Positions 1 to 14,086 of a DNA stretch of 64,000 nucleotides are shown piece after piece; within the stretch, counting starts at the first letter, position 1, and each line of letters opens with the position of its first letter. The notes below the pieces were generated by a model. It was not told the origin of the DNA and did no database searches. It was given only the letters and a program-made list of their open reading frames with translations. The stretch spans positions 5,456,001-5,520,000 of the forward strand of contig NC_086266.1 in NCBI RefSeq assembly GCF_021018805.1. The letters are read 5' to 3'. The position numbers and the translations under genes were made by a program. This DNA is from Prinia subflava (taxonomy: Eukaryota; Chordata; Aves; Passeriformes; Cisticolidae).

Positions 1-3000
1 ACTGGCAGCATTTGAAAAAAAAAAAGGGAAAATCTCAACAAACTGAGTACCGAGTGTTTCAGTGCTTTTTTCAAGTGGAATTTGCAGCTATGCCCTCCGT
101 ACATCTGATGTGATACGTCCAGCACAGGACCATGAGCTGGTAGTTTAGACCCCAGAATAACTCCCATCCTTATTTCAAATACTGTGCAACTGCTGACACA
201 AACTTTGGGGACGTGCAGCTGCAGGAACAGGAACAGCTGCATCTCCTCACTGTAGAAACGTGGCTGCTTCTGGATGGAGGTGCACGACTCCTTGTCACCC
301 CCTGCCACAGGGGTTCAGGGAAGGGGAAAAGCAGCCAGGAAGGTCAGGGATCCAACACAAACTCTCATTGAGATGCAAACTGTGTTTGGCACAGTGATTC
401 CTGCCAGGGTTGCTCAACAGCTGGGAAAAACTTGGGGCTCTCCAGAGGACAGGCTGGGATTCAGAGCAGAACCAGCACGTGGGAGGTGGTGCTGACCATC
501 AAAGCCCCGTGGCCAGCGGTGACTCTGCCTGGCCCTTCCCCTGCTGCAGCCCCGAGGGCACAGCTGAGGCCACACCAGCACCTGCTGAGCCCCAAGGATT
601 TAAGAAAAGGAGAGAGGGAGGCACAGTTGCCTTTTATTGTTGATACCTGCATGCATTTCTGCCCAGGGGTGTGGGGATTTCAATGCCTCCTCTCTACACC
701 GGCTCAGGAATGTTTGTACACCAGTAAATAATGGGAACTGCTCATCTGTGTCCGAGTGTGGATGTTCAATTACAGCCCTCCCCTGCCGCCCAGCCCTGCC
801 CTGCTCTCCTCTCGCCCCGGGTTCGCTGCCAGTTTGACATTTTGTCAGCCCGAGGATAATGCAGGGCTGTTGACAAGCGGAGAAAACAGGGAAAGGAGCT
901 TTTCTCCCCAAGCTGAGGCAGAGCACAGGCCCTCCTGCAGCAGGTGCTGCCTGATCTGGGGTCCCAGGAGCTGCTCTGTGATGGGGCTGACTCTGAAGCT
1001 CAGTGACAGCTGCCTGCAGCAAGCCCATTCTTTCACGCCTCTTTCCTTCCTGGGAGTTCTTAGACATCTTCCAGGCCTCTTGAACTTCTTCCTGCATGAA
1101 GCTCCAGCATCTCCTGTGCAAAAGAGGGAAGCGCCCTTCTCTCTCAAATGCCTGAACTCGAGGGACACATTTTGGAGGGGCTGTTTTTCGTTGTCTTTAA
1201 GGGAAGCAGTGCTTGGCATTGTGGCACTGTGGCCCTGAGTGCCACCCCAACAGCAAGAGCTCAGCAGGGAGGTGACCAGCTGAGAACAGGCTTGGCAGAC
1301 CCAGAGGCACTTTTCCAGCCAGCAGTGCCTGCTCCTTCCCTGGAGCAGCTTGGCAGGTCCTCCTGCACCCCTGCCCCAAAGCATCACTCATGCAGGGAGA
1401 AGGGAGCATGTGCTGCGCTGCTGTTATCCACTCCCAGATGGAGGAATCAATGGGACTGCCTCTCCTTCCATGCCCTCTTGGCCCAGGTGGGACACAGCAG
1501 CACAGCTGAACCTCACAGCAGCCCTGAGAGCCCCCCAAGGTCCTGCCATCAGCTTGTTGTCCCTGGGCAAAGCCTCTCCCCAGCCCAGACCCCACTGCCC
1601 TTTGCACCCTTTCCCCCAGCACTGCACCCTGGTGCTCCTCAGCTCGCAGGAATCCATGGAGAAATGCCAGCAGTGCTCTGTTCCTCAGCTCCAGGATGCC
1701 CCGTGGAACACTGACCTAGATCAGCCCTGTGCTGCTCAGGGCTGTGCTGCTGTGGCTGCTGGGCAGGGTGAGCCTCACCCCGGTACCCCCGCTCCAGGAC
1801 TTTCCTCTCCAAATCCAAACCCAGAGCCTGTCCACCCACAGCCAGCGCTGCCGTGTCCAGCACCCTCCTCCCCTCTCCCCTGTGGTTCCCCCTCCATCCC
1901 AGCCCCTCTGCTGGCTGCAATCAGCTCAAGTGCAGAGGAGCAGGCACTGCGAGCTGCCCTGCAGCTCCTGCGCGCCCTGAGCCACCGGAGCAGAAACGCC
2001 CGCACGCAGCGCCTCTCCAGGAGAGGGATGCTGGCACCAGGATCTGGCAATTGCCAGCACGTCAGGGAAGGGGAGATCGTCTCCTAATGCTCTCTAAGCT
2101 CCAATCTTAATCTTGTTCATTGCTGTTAAGTCTCGGAGAATTTGGGCCGATGCGTTGAAAGGAGGCAAAATAAAAAGATTCGAGAGGAGGCTGAAGTCTC
2201 TTCAGAAAACTGAAGAGAAATAATCTTCAAAGGTTCCCACGAGCCTGTGCTCCCCAGCCTGGAAAAGCAGAACAGATAAACACTGAGCCTTGCTGGAGCT
2301 GTTTTTCAGTCTGGTATTTTCTAGGAGGAGATAGAAATGTTAAGGCTGGAATATCAGAGAGCAGTTATGGGATCTCAGCACGCAGGGTTTGGCCCCTTCC
2401 CTGGGGTCTCTCCTGCCTGGCAGGCTCAGGTGCCCAAGGCTGGTTCCCATTTCCCCATGGGGGTGAGACCTAGACAGAGCAGCACAGGATGCTCCAGGTG
2501 GGTCTGCAGCCCCTTTCCTTCTTTGCAGGTGGGAACACCTGCAAAGAAATTACCTGTACTGGGGGCACGAAGGGAGTTACCTAGGGCTGATGCCTCTGCC
2601 TAGGTCCCCTCATCAGAGCAGGAGCCAGGGCAGAGCAGCACCTCCTTCCTGCCACTCCCCTGCATCCCACTGCCTTGCAGCATCCCCATGCCAGCACCCT
2701 CTCATCCCCAAACCAGGGACATCCATGGAGGGGTCTCCCCTCCCCTGCTATGCTCCCCTAATGCCCGGGAGGTTCCTGCAGTGGGAGCTGCTTTCAGACT
2801 CTGCGCTTGTCACTGCCGGCTGAGCTGCTGCTGCTGCATCCCTTCCTCCAAACTCACTTTTAGCCTCCCTGACAGCCCAAGGCAACACGTGCTGCCATTT
2901 AAAAAGGCCCTGCTGTGAAAAGTGCTGCCTTTTCACCTTGCAAAGAGTGCTTGCGTTTGGAGGAGAGCAAGGATCCTCCGTGGCGTGCTCTGAATGCGCC

Positions 3001-6000
3001 CCAGCGCAGAAAACGGGGAACACCCCCCTGTGCCCCACACCCTGCAGAGGGGTATGCCCAACCCCGGGGCTTTGCACTGCAGGGATGAGTGAGCTGAGCC
3101 AGATCCTGTCTGTGCAAGCGGGGTGGGGTCTAAAAAAGGTGCTGCAGGCTGGGGGACAGTCTGTCTGCAGGCTGCTGGCCAGAGCCTGTGTCAGGGAGGC
3201 AGAGTGCTGACTCCCCAGGCAGCTCTGCCAGCTCCAGCCTTTGCAGCAAATTTTGCCTTTGTCATTGCCCATGTGCTTGGTGGACAGGGGACTCCTGTCT
3301 TCCACGAGGCTGTTAGAAAATGCCTTTCAACTGCAGTAGAATTCACCCTCCTTTCTCCCCTGCACCCCTCCCAAAAAAAGGAGTAAGCCATGATTCCACC
3401 CACGCAGCTCTCCACACTGCTTCACCCCCCTCTCAGAAAGGCACCCGCATCCCCAGAGTGGATATGTTGATTAAAAGTCCCCCAAAATGAATAGATCAAG
3501 AGAAATCTTCCATACCCCTGCAGCAAGGGTGAAGTGCTTTTTAATTAAGGACAAAGACATGCAAATGTCCTGAATCATCACAAGCAAATAGCAAAATAGC
3601 ACCTGTCAGAATATTAAAAAACAAGCACTCAGCGTTCCCTTGTGATCAGCTTGAAGGAGGCCTTGAGTTAAAAAAAAAAAAAAAAATCCACTGAGAGTTG
3701 AAAAACGTAATAGACTGGGAGTGAGCAAAGAATACGGCTCCAAAAAAAAAATCCAAGTGGACTTGATGGTGGTTCTGGCTGGTGAATGTGTTAGGGTGAC
3801 CAAGAGGAGGGTCTGGTCCAGCCCCAGCACAGCCTGGGATGACACAGGGCACTGCTGACCTGCCCATCACCAGCCAAGCCCCTCTTCTCCCAGGTGCCAG
3901 GCCCTGGCCACCACCCTGCCAAATCTGTAATTGTGAGCACTCAGATAACCCCAGTCAGCTGGGCAAACACAACGTGATTCACTCTGAAGTGTTCGCTGGA
4001 GGAGCAGCCTCGGGGTCTGCTCCACCCGGCCCTGTCAGACCTGCCCGTGCTGAAGGAGGGGGATTTCAGCCTTTGTGGGTAATGGAGGTGACAGGCTGCT
4101 GCCACCCAGAGCCCTGTGACAGCACCCCGTGTCCTCCTCGTGTGCACTTGTTTGTGTGGCAGCCCAGGAACGTGCAGGAAGAGCCCTGGATGTGCCCAGA
4201 ACCTTTATTTTAGGACTGATTACAGAGGAAACTGCCTGGAACGGGTGCCTGAGTGCCAGGGCTGCTGGGGAGAGCAGGCAGGTGCTCCCAGGCTGATCAG
4301 GGCAGGGAATTGTTTTAATAGGGTTAAACGGGGAGGTTTGAGCAATTCTTTTGCGTTTTGGGTGTTTTTATTGCCCTCATTGCTGGCTTTTACCCAACCC
4401 CATGTGTGCCCAGGTTAAAAACCCAGCTGTGGGAGGATGGGGTGCTGTGAGGGGCACCCCACAGCAGCAGCCTCCCCTCTGCTTGGCTGCACCCCAGAGC
4501 AGCACCCTTGGGTGCCCCTGGGCTCGGTGACACTGCCGAGGCCACCGCTGTCCCCAGGGCTGTCCCAGAGCCAGCAGGGAGGAGGAGTGGGAAAGGCAAT
4601 GAAAGGAAGGAGTGTTGGGAAGGACAGCGAGAGCCAGCAGCAGCCACAAAGGGCTGTGGAGGGAAGGCAGGGAGAAAGGGAAATGCCTGGAATAATAAGT
4701 GACGGACGGATGCCTTTGAAGGGGACTCGGATATCTCGGGTCTCCCGCCTGACCTACTTAAAACAGGAGTAATCTGATGAAGGAGCAACCCCCAGCTCTA
4801 AATAGAAACTTCTCTCCTCTTGATTTAAATTCCTTCCCTCTGCCACCCGGGGATGAGGCTGTGGTTGGCAGCTGGAGGCACGGGGTGAATTCCGTAGGTC
4901 CTGGGCACCTTTTCTGGAGGAAAACCCAAGGGGTGGCACGGGCAGTGTGTGTTTGTTCAGGCTGTGAGCAGCAGCAGAACTGCCCGTGGGGTTGGCACAA
5001 CCCAAAAAATCCCTGCACATCAGGAGCCAGAAGTCAGGGGACCTTCATTAGCTCCTTGTATACACATGATTTGCAAGCAAAGATTTTTCATTTCAAACAA
5101 ACCACAAATCTGGTGCACAACAGAGTCCCAGGGCATCAAATTAATTGGCAAATATAGGCAGAATTTGGCAATTAGTGTAAATGAGAAGATAAACAAACAA
5201 AACCACAGTCCAAGCAAAACCAGCTGCAATCAAAGCATTTTTTCCCTACCTGTTTTGAAATAAATTGTTCTGCTTAAGAATGCCAAAATGTTTCATCGAT
5301 CTATGTTCTAAATTAAATGTTTCAAGTTTTTCCACTCCAGCACACCATTGTTCATATAAAACCTGACTTTCTTTAAATAAAAGAATAGAAAAAGAACCAC
5401 TGTTTTGGTTTGAACAACATACTGAAATGACAAGATGAATTTTTTTCATTTTTCCTCTTTCACTGGAAAGCCATATTAAAAAAAAAAAATTCAATATGAA
5501 CCAAATTTGATCCATTCCTCACTTTGCTCCAAAGCAATTTTCCTATCTGCAATGTGTATTGCAGGACATACCTGGGGCTTCCTCCTATTGCCATGTGGGG
5601 AGCAAGGTGGGCTTGGTGGGAATTCCCAGCAGATCAGAGCAAGTTTTAATCTGGTTTTATCAAGGGTTTTTGTCAAGCCCTCAAGGCTCCCTAAGGACAT
5701 AAAATTTCCAGCTCATAGACTCTGGGACTGAATTAGCTGTTTAGGAACCTTCATATGCTTTATTCAACTTCCTTGCTAAATGGCAAAAATGTATGTGGGA
5801 TTAGGAAAGAAAAACAATTAAATTAAAAACAAAGTCATTACCGCAAGCCAGCGAGTCTCTCAGCACCCCCATCAGAAGGAAATGAGTTTTCTCCCTTCGT
5901 GGAGATAGGCCCCGTTAATTTTCTTGGCAGGATCTCCCATGTTAAAGCAACAAGGCAAATGTTTACTTTGACTTCTCAACAGTGTTTGTGAACCCTGGGG

Positions 6001-6020
6001 GGGCTAAAAAATAAAAATAA

Positions 6021-6042
6021 AGAGAGAGAGAGAGAGAGAGAG
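6021..6042. repeat. (GA)n microsatellite
   Basis: About eleven uninterrupted GA dinucleotides preceded by AAATAAAAATAAAGA. Simple sequence repeat with no associated gene. Confidence 0.9.
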
Positions 6043-6629
6043 GAAGAGATATTTCTTAATCTGAAATGCTCTACACGTTAATTTTTGCAAAGCTCAGATT
6101 TAGGGTCAAATTCAAACTGACAGAGTCTCCTTGAAGTAGGAGGAGGGGCAGGAGATAATACCGGGAGAAGAGAAAGATGAAACAGGCAAAGTGGATTTTT
6201 TATTTTTTCTTTTTTTAAGCTTGCAGGGAGATACTAAGCCCAATAATCAGACAAGAAAGGCAACGAGCAGCTATCAAAGCAGCAGCAGTTTAAGAGCCGT
6301 GCTCATCTGAAAGGCACTCTCAGCTCTTGTGAAAACTGCCGCCCTAACAGCTGTCCCAATTAGAGCCCGCCGGAAACTTCCCGAGAAACCCACGGCTTTG
6401 TCACGGCGTAATTCGCTGAGTCTGGAGGCTCCAGAGCTGCCTGAACTTTTGTTGAATGGGGGAAAAGCAGGGCTCCAACTGGGCCGGCGCTCAGCTGCCA
6501 GGTTTGTGCTCCCAGCGGCAGCGCTGACGGAAAAGTCGATTTTGCTGAGCAGCTGCAGGCGCCAGGAAGCGCCTGGTTGCCGTAATTTGTGTTTGGGATT
6601 TGGTTGGAGTTGGAAGGGAGTGGGATAAA

Positions 6630-6652
6630 ATATATATATATATATATATATA
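6630..6652. repeat. (TA)n microsatellite
   Basis: A run of TA dinucleotides flanked by A-rich sequence on both sides. It yields spurious Tyr-Ile repeats in all frames. Confidence 0.9.
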
Positions 6653-9600
6653 AAAAGGCAACTGATTTCCTTGTAAATCTGAGCTGGAGCCAGCCGAGTT
6701 GCTCATGCCACAATCCCATATGCCTGACCTGCTTTAGGATCTTGGCTGCTGGATCTGCGAGGGGAAAAAATAAACCAGAGTGCTGTGAGGGGCCAGGGCA
6801 GTACTCGTGACATCCCTCTACCAGGGGACACGGCTCAGGGCTGTGCCCATGGCTGCGTGACAACAAGGGCACTGGGCCTCCTGGGGTCTCCCCTTCCCCG
6901 GCAGAAACAGCCTGATGCCACCTTCCTTCTCTTGGCTTCATCTTGGTTTTATTTTTCAGTGATGGTGGAAGCAGTAGCTACAGTTACTCAGGGTTTTTTT
7001 TCAGCTGTGTCTTTGAAAATTGATGTGTTGCCACTAGATGCATCATCAGATTTTTTTTTCAGCTGTTTCACTGCATCAGAAACTTATTAAAAGAAGGAAA
7101 AAAGTCAACAAGGCTTAGTCTAGGAGAGTCTGTGCAACACTTCTCATGGAGGGAATTTAGGTATTCATATTTAAATTATGTTAAAAAAGAAGTTACCAGG
7201 CAGGAAGACAACCCAGGCTCCCCTCAACCATCTTCTAAGGGGCTGTGAGGCTCCAAGGCCACAAGAGTCCCTGAATCAAGCTGGAGCTGTGTTTGCAGGG
7301 GAGAAAAAAAAAGCTGTTAATGCTCTGTGTGACTCCTGACCAGCAGGGAAAAGCCTTTCTGTGAGTGGTGATGAATAATTACTAATGATAATTAACCTAC
7401 AACAACAGTGGCACTCAGAAACTAGAGCAAAGGCACACATCCCATCATGTGCAGCTCTGAATGAAAACAGAGCCTGTGCCCCAGAGGGATTTCTTTTTAA
7501 AAATGCCTAGAAATGATGAGTGACATAACTGGAGCTTTTCCTCTTTGGAGCTCTCCCCAGGGCGGGCGCAGAGCCCTGTGCAGGTACCACTCTCCCTTCC
7601 CCTGCTGCTGCCTGTGGCTGGTGGAAGGGCTCTGCTGCTTGACCAGGAACCTCCGAGGGCATTCCTGGGGTTTCCTGTGCTCCAAGGCTGCCCAAACCCG
7701 GGTGCTCCATCCCCAGTCCCACCTGGAGTCCATCCCATCACCCTGCAACACCAACACTCCTCAGAGTGCTGCCACTTTGCTCAGCAGAGGAGCAGGACCA
7801 TGGAGCTGGAGCTGGAAATCAGCCCCCTCTGTGCCCCTCAAGGGATGCTAAGGGCCCTCTGAAGCTAGAGGAGGAGAAAAAAAAAGCATCTGCCACATTC
7901 TTCATCTCATCTCGCAAGCTGTGAGATCCCACCCCTCTCACTGCCTCTCCCTGCTGACAGCCGTGCTTCCTACAGAGCAAATGGGCTTGAAACTCCGTGA
8001 TCAAAGTCATTTGCATTGACTCCCATGGCCTGGTTTCCCTGCCTGGATTCCTGTCCCTGTAGCTGCTCTGCCCCTCTGGAGCAGCAGCACTGGTTTGTTG
8101 CCTCTTTGGGGTTTTGCTGTGTCTTTGTTTCCTCCCCAGAGGAGGTGATGCCTTGGGAAGGCTGACCTGTGACAGAGACTGGACAGAGCCAGAGAAAAAA
8201 GTAGGGATTGATTGAAAGGTGCTTAAAGATACACCTTGGGCAGGACAGGAGCCTGGCCAGGGCTACACCCAAGGTGGACCCAAAATGGGCACAAAATGGA
8301 CAAAGGGTCACGAGGTCTCACACTTCTATAAATTTTGGTTCATTTGCATATTGGGGTTTAATTGTCCAATTCCAGTTCCAGTTTATGCAGTCCCATCCTT
8401 CTTGTTCCTCCCTCCAGCCCACCCTTGTTTGTGCTTTTGGGCTGAAAGTTGTCCTTGGTGTGCAGCAGGAGAAGGATTTGTTTTGTGTCCCTGCTGTGTG
8501 CAGAGCTGAGTGACCCTGAGTGTGAGCTCAGAGCTGCACCCTGGGCAGCACAGAGCCTGAAATACAGGGAAGATAAAACTGAAGGCATCAGAAGGAATCC
8601 CAGCTGGTGCTGGGTGTCAGCGTTCACCTGCAGCTTCAGCAGCCCCTGCACCCAGAACTTTGCTCTGTCCCACCCTCCTGGCAGAGCTGGATGCTTCCCC
8701 ACACAATTTCCCAGCCACTTTCTCCCCTCTGCTCCCTCCCAGGTGACACAGGCAGCTCAGCCACACCCGGGCTGTGTCCCACCAGGCAGGACTCGCTCAG
8801 CAGCCCCCGCTCCTGCCCCCTTGGAACAGCTGAGGCAAAGAGCTCAGCCCCCCAAGGGCTGTGACATGGGGACAGTGTCCCCAGAGGGTGGCAGCTGGTG
8901 TCCCCAGCCCAGTCACTCCCCCCAGGGCTGCCTCTGCCCTCTGTCCTGCTCACTCAAGGCCTGGAGCAGCTCCTTGCACTCTGGGAGAAAAGGAGGTCTC
9001 CATGGCAGCTAGCACGACAGGAAGACTGTGCAAGAAACTTGATTTTTTTTCCCCCTTACAGAAAACGCTTCTATTTTTGACAAAAGGCCTTTTTGAGGTA
9101 TGAAACCTCTTATGAAACTTCTCCCACATCAGTGCTTTACATAAACTATTTTGCTGTGGTTGTGTTATTCATTGCACACACTTTACACCAGCATGAACCA
9201 GTTTTTCTCCAGAGAGCAGAAAGGAGAGCCTGGCTGTGGGGCAGGGCGCCCTGGAAGCCACATCCTCTGCAGGGCACCTCATGCCTGTCACAAACAGCAT
9301 TTCTGGCTGCTGGGACTCCTCCAAACAAGGCAGACAGCGGAGAAAAGGGTCTCACAGCCTGTATAACAACTCCAGGCACGTGTTAATGAGCGGAACAGAG
9401 CCAGGAGCATCCCACAGGTGCACCCCCAGTGACAGCCTCTGCCAAGGTGAGTGGCACTGACACTGTCCCAAAGAGCCCGTGGCCTCAGGAGGGTTCACAG
9501 TCCATTCCCTGCACTGCTCTCACACATAGTTATTTTATTTTATTTTCCTCTGAGATGCCAGGGGTGATAGCAGACAGTTTGTTTCTCGACGAGTGTACAG

Positions 9601-11130
9601 TGATAGGTCAGGGGAGCAAGCGAAAATGCCACCTTTGAGGGGAATTAGATCATTAAAATGTCACAGGAGTATCTTGGGAAGCCAACTGGAGATTCCAGCT
9701 ACAGTTTCTTGTTCCCTCTGCTAGGAAAAATAAATAACACCTGCCAAGCGAGAGCAGGCCTTGGTTTTATAGAGATTACTATTTTTTGAGTCACCATTGT
9801 TTCACACCACTCTGCCAGCAAGAAAGTAATGATCTCATTTTACATTGACACCAAGCTTGATTTTGGGGAAATAAAAGCTTTCCTCCAAACCTGGACTAAA
9901 GAATAAACAGAGTGCTCTGGGAACAGCAGCACAGAAGGGAAACCTGTGGACCACTCAGCCTCCCAGCACATCTAATAAACATTAAATTAATGACAGCGAC
10001 TTGGCTCTGTGGGTTTTGCTGTTCTCCCCCTCCACGCTGCTATTTCTTGCCATCCAGGTGCCCCTAGAGATTTTCAGCCTCTCATCCCATCCCAGGAGCA
10101 GCATTTCTCATGGAGAGATGTCGTGGTCTGGGGCTGTTTGCAGCTCTGAACTGCCTTGATTGGAGCCTGCGGGGGATTTCTCCGTGCTCAGCTCCCCAGC
10201 CGGGTAATGGAAGGAATAATCCTTATCTCCAGCGTGTGCCCTCAGCACCAAGGAACCCTGCACTGCTCTCAGCAGCCATTGTCCTCCTCAGAAATTTCCT
10301 TCCCGAGAAAATAAGGCGGGAGGTCTGCACAGTAGCAGCCCGTTTTAGAAGAGGCCACGGCAGGTAAAGCCAGGTTCTTGCTGTGCCTCTTTTCCCATTT
10401 CCCAGAGGAGATGCTAAGGAAAGGGGCAGTGCATGGACACTTCCTCCCTTTCCAGAGCCCTCCAGTTTCACTCAGGGCTCAGGAGTTACCCCTGTCCCTC
10501 TCTGTTTGTCTGTTTGCTTTCCAGGCTCTCACTCCCCCCTCCCTTGGCAGGGATTTGCTTCCCACGGCAGCTGAGGATGGGGAAGTGGAGCCAGGAAAGC
10601 CTTTGCTGTCAGGTCCCCTTATCTGGGCAGCCACTCACAGGACAGCTGGTGGCAGCAGCCACCACCACCCCTGGCTGGCTGCACTTCTGTCCCTGCTCTC
10701 CTGAGGACCTGCTGCTCCTCCAGCCAAACCTCCCCAAAACCCAGAGCCCTGGAAGGAGTCACCCCTCAGCTCTCCCCCTGCACTGTGCCTAATTGTCCTA
10801 ATGGTTTTTCAAACCCCCAATTTACCTTCTGCCACCATGCAGGTCTTTGTTGCAGGGGAATAAAGCAGAGCAAGGACGGCCAGAGGAGCAGCACCGAGGG
10901 GCAGGTGACAGCTTCCCCCTGCACTCAGGGAAAATCAAAGCTACGTGGGTTTTTGTTTGTCAACACCAGCCTGGTGCAGGCAGATAATAACCACAGGGCT
11001 GGGGTGCTCAGGATGAGGAGGGAGCAGCTATTGTGGCTGCCTGAATGACTGCTGGCAGAGCAAAGCCTTTTGTGCACTGATTTTTATTCTGCCTCGCACA
11101 TTTACTTTACTGGTCATCTTTTGTGTTTTC

Positions 11131-11164
11131 CCCCTCCCTCTCTCTCTCTCTCTGTCTCTCTCTC
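11131..11164. repeat. (TC)n microsatellite, interrupted
   Basis: Pyrimidine tract of CT dinucleotides with one G interruption. Confidence 0.85.
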
Positions 11165-12460
11165 CAAAATCAAATTACTGTGTTTGGAGGATATTTCCAG
11201 AACTTCAGGCAAGGCCAGGAAAGTGTAATTCCAAGCAAGGGCTTTGCTGCTCTGAGCCCTCACTTCTAAAGGGGCTGTGAACCCTGAGCCGGGGTCTGAC
11301 TGCGTCTGTTGAATTCTCCCTGGCAGATTTTGAGCTCTTTTCCTGATGCTTTTGATGAGCCATTTTCAGCCTGTCGGGCACAAATTAACCATAGGGTTCA
11401 TCTGCCTCCAAAGTGATCCCTGTGCCACACAGGGAGCCAGCCAAGCCCCAGCCAGACCTTTGCTGTCTTGGATCAGATGATGGGAGGATTTTTTAATCAG
11501 CAGAATCGCAGATGGCAAATAAAGGAAAAGCTTCCAAAAAAACCCCCAAAATTAATATTTATTTATGCTAAAATTCGCTGTTCCTTTTGTTTACAGCACA
11601 TTCATGCATCAGGAGGGCTGTGATTGTTCTGATTTTCTCTGACCAGCTCCAGTCTTGAGCACAGGAAATCAGCTAGGAAGATTTGGAGTCACGCCTCACG
11701 AGCAGGTTCAAGGCAGGGAGACACCTGAGAACCAGAATATATTCACAACTGGGGCTTTGATTCTCTAATCCTCCCAGTGTTCACATGCAGGGGAGAGAGG
11801 GATTGTTTAACTTTGAAACTCCAAAATGGCCTTGGTGCCCATAAAGGTTTTAGAGAGAGCTTGCAACACAGCAGGAGGCAGGGATTAAGCTCTAAATCCA
11901 TGTTTTGTCCCTGAAAAGCTGGGCTGATCGCTAATAAAGTGAACTCTGCTCTCAAGAAATATTTATCTACATCTTTAGAACCCCCTGCACGGGAGCTGGA
12001 CATGATTGGCAGGCAGCAGTCAGGAGCAGGTCAGTGGAAGTCCTTCAGCTTGAGCTTGGAGAGCCCCAGCTGAGCAGAGCAAGGGCAAAGAGAGGGGGAA
12101 AAGCCTCATCAGAGCTGTGACAGCATCAGCAGCAGAGCAGGGAGCTGGGGCAGCATCTCCAGGCACTGCCACTGCCCCACGTAGCTCTCACCTGTCCCCC
12201 AGTGACAGAAACCTCCTTCTGTCATCTGGCAATTCCCTCTCAGCAGGCTCCCACAAAGCACAGAACTGCCCAACCCAGCCCTGATCTCTGCAGCTCTTCC
12301 AGGAGGGGAGGAAGCCCTGGAGGCTGTGACCCTGTCAGAGCCAGGGGAGGGCTGAGCTCTCCCCAGGCTGGGGCTGCCCTCAGCTCCTGCTGTGGGGTTT
12401 GTCCCTGTGCACAGCCCTGGGCTCCCCCAGCACCCCAAACTGGGATATTGAAGGGGGGAT

Positions 12461-12552
12461 AACACCTGGTCTAGTGGAAGGTGTCCCTGCCCACAGGGAT
12501 GGACATTGGATGATCTTCCAGGTCCCTTCCAACCCAAACCATTCTGTGATCC
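12461..12552 (+). mobile_element. CR1 LINE 3' fragment
   Basis: Contains the typical CR1 3' untranslated words in order: CACCTGGTCTAGTGGAAGGT, GTCCCTGCCCACAGGGATGG, TGATCTTCCAGGTCCCTTCC and AACCCAAACCATTCTGTGAT. It ends in the ATTCTGTG-type terminal repeat, so the element is on the plus strand and strongly 5'-truncated, as is usual for avian CR1. Confidence 0.9.
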
Positions 12553-12768
12553 TTTAAAATAGTGCATAAAATCCAAATGTGTTTTTGTGTGAGGCAGGCA
12601 CGGGATGGGCAGAGACCAAGAGTTTAATTTCCCTTCTAAGGAAAGCATGCAAGGAGACATCAAATGGGAGGGAAAACCAGAGCCCCCAAACCCAAATAAA
12701 GTGGGGAGTTTATATCACAATTAAAGCAAGAAAGTACTTTGTGTGGTCACAGAGGAGTTCAAGACCAA

Positions 12769-13140
12769 ATCACAGAACAACCCATCAGGAGTTATTATAA
12801 TCAGATTTTCAGCCCAAAGGGGCCAACAATGATCCTTCAGTTCAACTCCATGACCACTTCAAGGCTGACCAAAGGTGAAAATAATTACTGAGGGCATTGT
12901 CCAAACAACTCTCAAACACTGACAGGCTTGGGGCATCCACCAGCTCTCCAGGAAGGCTGTCCCAGTGTTTGACCACTATCTCTGGAAGGAAATCCTTCCT
13001 GATGTCCTCTCTGAGCCTCCCCTGGAACAGCTTTGAGCCACATCCCATCCCTGGGCACCAGGGAGAAGAGCTCAGCCCCTCCCTGCCTGCTGCCCCTCCT
13101 CAGGAAGCTGCAGAGAGCAGAGAGGGGCTCCCTCACAGAA
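12769..13140 (-). mobile_element. CR1 LINE fragment, with reverse-transcriptase tail
   Basis: Reverse complement of CR1. It starts with a degenerate CACAGAAC end and runs through the end of the reverse-transcriptase frame. A residual minus-strand open frame (12842-13048) reads LREDIRKDFLPEIVVKHWDS, LPGELVDAPSLSVF, the recognisable carboxyl end of CR1 ORF2. The fragment is about 370 bp, 5'-truncated and not functional. Confidence 0.9.
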
Positions 13141-13979
13141 GGGGAACGTAATTAAACAAGGAGGAGGCTCCTACAGGCAAATCCCTGCACCCCAGGCCAC
13201 TGGGGGCTGGGGGAGTGCTCTGGTGGGGATCTGTGAGATGCACAAGAGTGAAAGAGAGCCCAGGATCACAGGGACCATCTGCTCTTTGAGTGCTGTCAGA
13301 AATCAGACACTCTTCAGATAAAGCTTTGGGCTCTCCCAGTTTAGTGCCTGCAGACTGGCAGCTCAGCAAACACCTGCACTGGCACTGGGTTAATTTTAGG
13401 AATACCTGCCTTTTCTCTTTTGCATAGCAGGACAATATGTTTTCAGCCAGTTTTTTACTTCCTTTAAATAAATGCAATTTCTAGGCACCTGAAGTGGTGC
13501 AAAAATTCAGTTCAAATTCCTTGAGTAGCTTCTGCCACCAAAAGAAGCAACAACTGCTCTGAAGGTTTGAGAAAATCACATGGAGAAGGGTTGGAGCCAT
13601 TCAAACCCCTCTTTCCCACTATTCCCAAAATGTTTCTGTTTCAGGCACAGGCTCCTTGTGAGCCCAAGAAGCACAGCCCAGTTTGGGGCTCTGCCCTAGG
13701 GTTGGAGCCCTCCAGAGCTCCCTCCATCCTGCTGGGGGAATCTCCCTCCCTCTCCAGGCCTGCTGCAATTCCCAGGAAGGGATTGGAACTTCCATGGAGC
13801 TGGGGCAGGATCCTGAACCAGCACAGCTCCAGCCCTGCCCATCCCTGCACCAGCAGCAACCCTCTCCCAGATACTCCTCTGCTTGAGCCACATCCTAAAC
13901 ATTCTCCCGCTGGTGCCTCAGCTTCCTGCAAGCTGCACCTGGGCTGGGCATTTCTGCAGACCCACCTGGGCTTCATAAA

Positions 13980-14086
13980 CTCACAGAATCACAGACTGGT
14001 TTGGGTTGGAGAGGACCTTAGAGACCATCTACCTCCATCAGGACCACCTTCCACCACGCCAGGTTGCTCCATGCCTTGTCCAAACT
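13980..14086 (-). mobile_element. CR1 LINE 3' fragment
   Basis: Begins TCACAGAATCACAGACTGGT followed by TTGGGTTGGAGAGGACCTTA and GAGACCATCT, the reverse-complement CR1 3' end. The homology fades at CCTTGTCCAA. About 107 bp. Confidence 0.88.

Larger units (their letters stand above)
1..12460. other. Gene-free 3' flank, left block
   Basis: No open frame here resembles a known protein. The overlapping frames on both strands come from GC-rich avian non-coding DNA and are rich in Pro, Ser, Gly and Ala. Contents I can name are simple repeats: poly(A) near 3670-3686, (GA)n at about 6021-6042, (TA)n at 6630-6652 and (TC)n at 11131-11164. Moderately AT-rich non-repetitive stretches lie near 5040-6340, 9520-10010 and 11460-11620. 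GABRA3 is transcribed towards this block, so in the standard cluster layout a gamma-class neighbour could lie beyond its left edge. I see no exon of one. Confidence 0.5.

Noticed and set aside
600..2110. Several overlapping frames of 140-245 codons on both strands
   Set aside because: All are rich in Ala, Pro, Ser, Gly and Cys, lack domains and overlap each other in several frames, as expected by chance in GC-rich non-coding DNA.
12842..13048. Small gene with LREDIRKDFLPEIVVKHW
   Set aside because: This is the carboxyl tail of CR1 ORF2 in a truncated, dead element, not a host gene.
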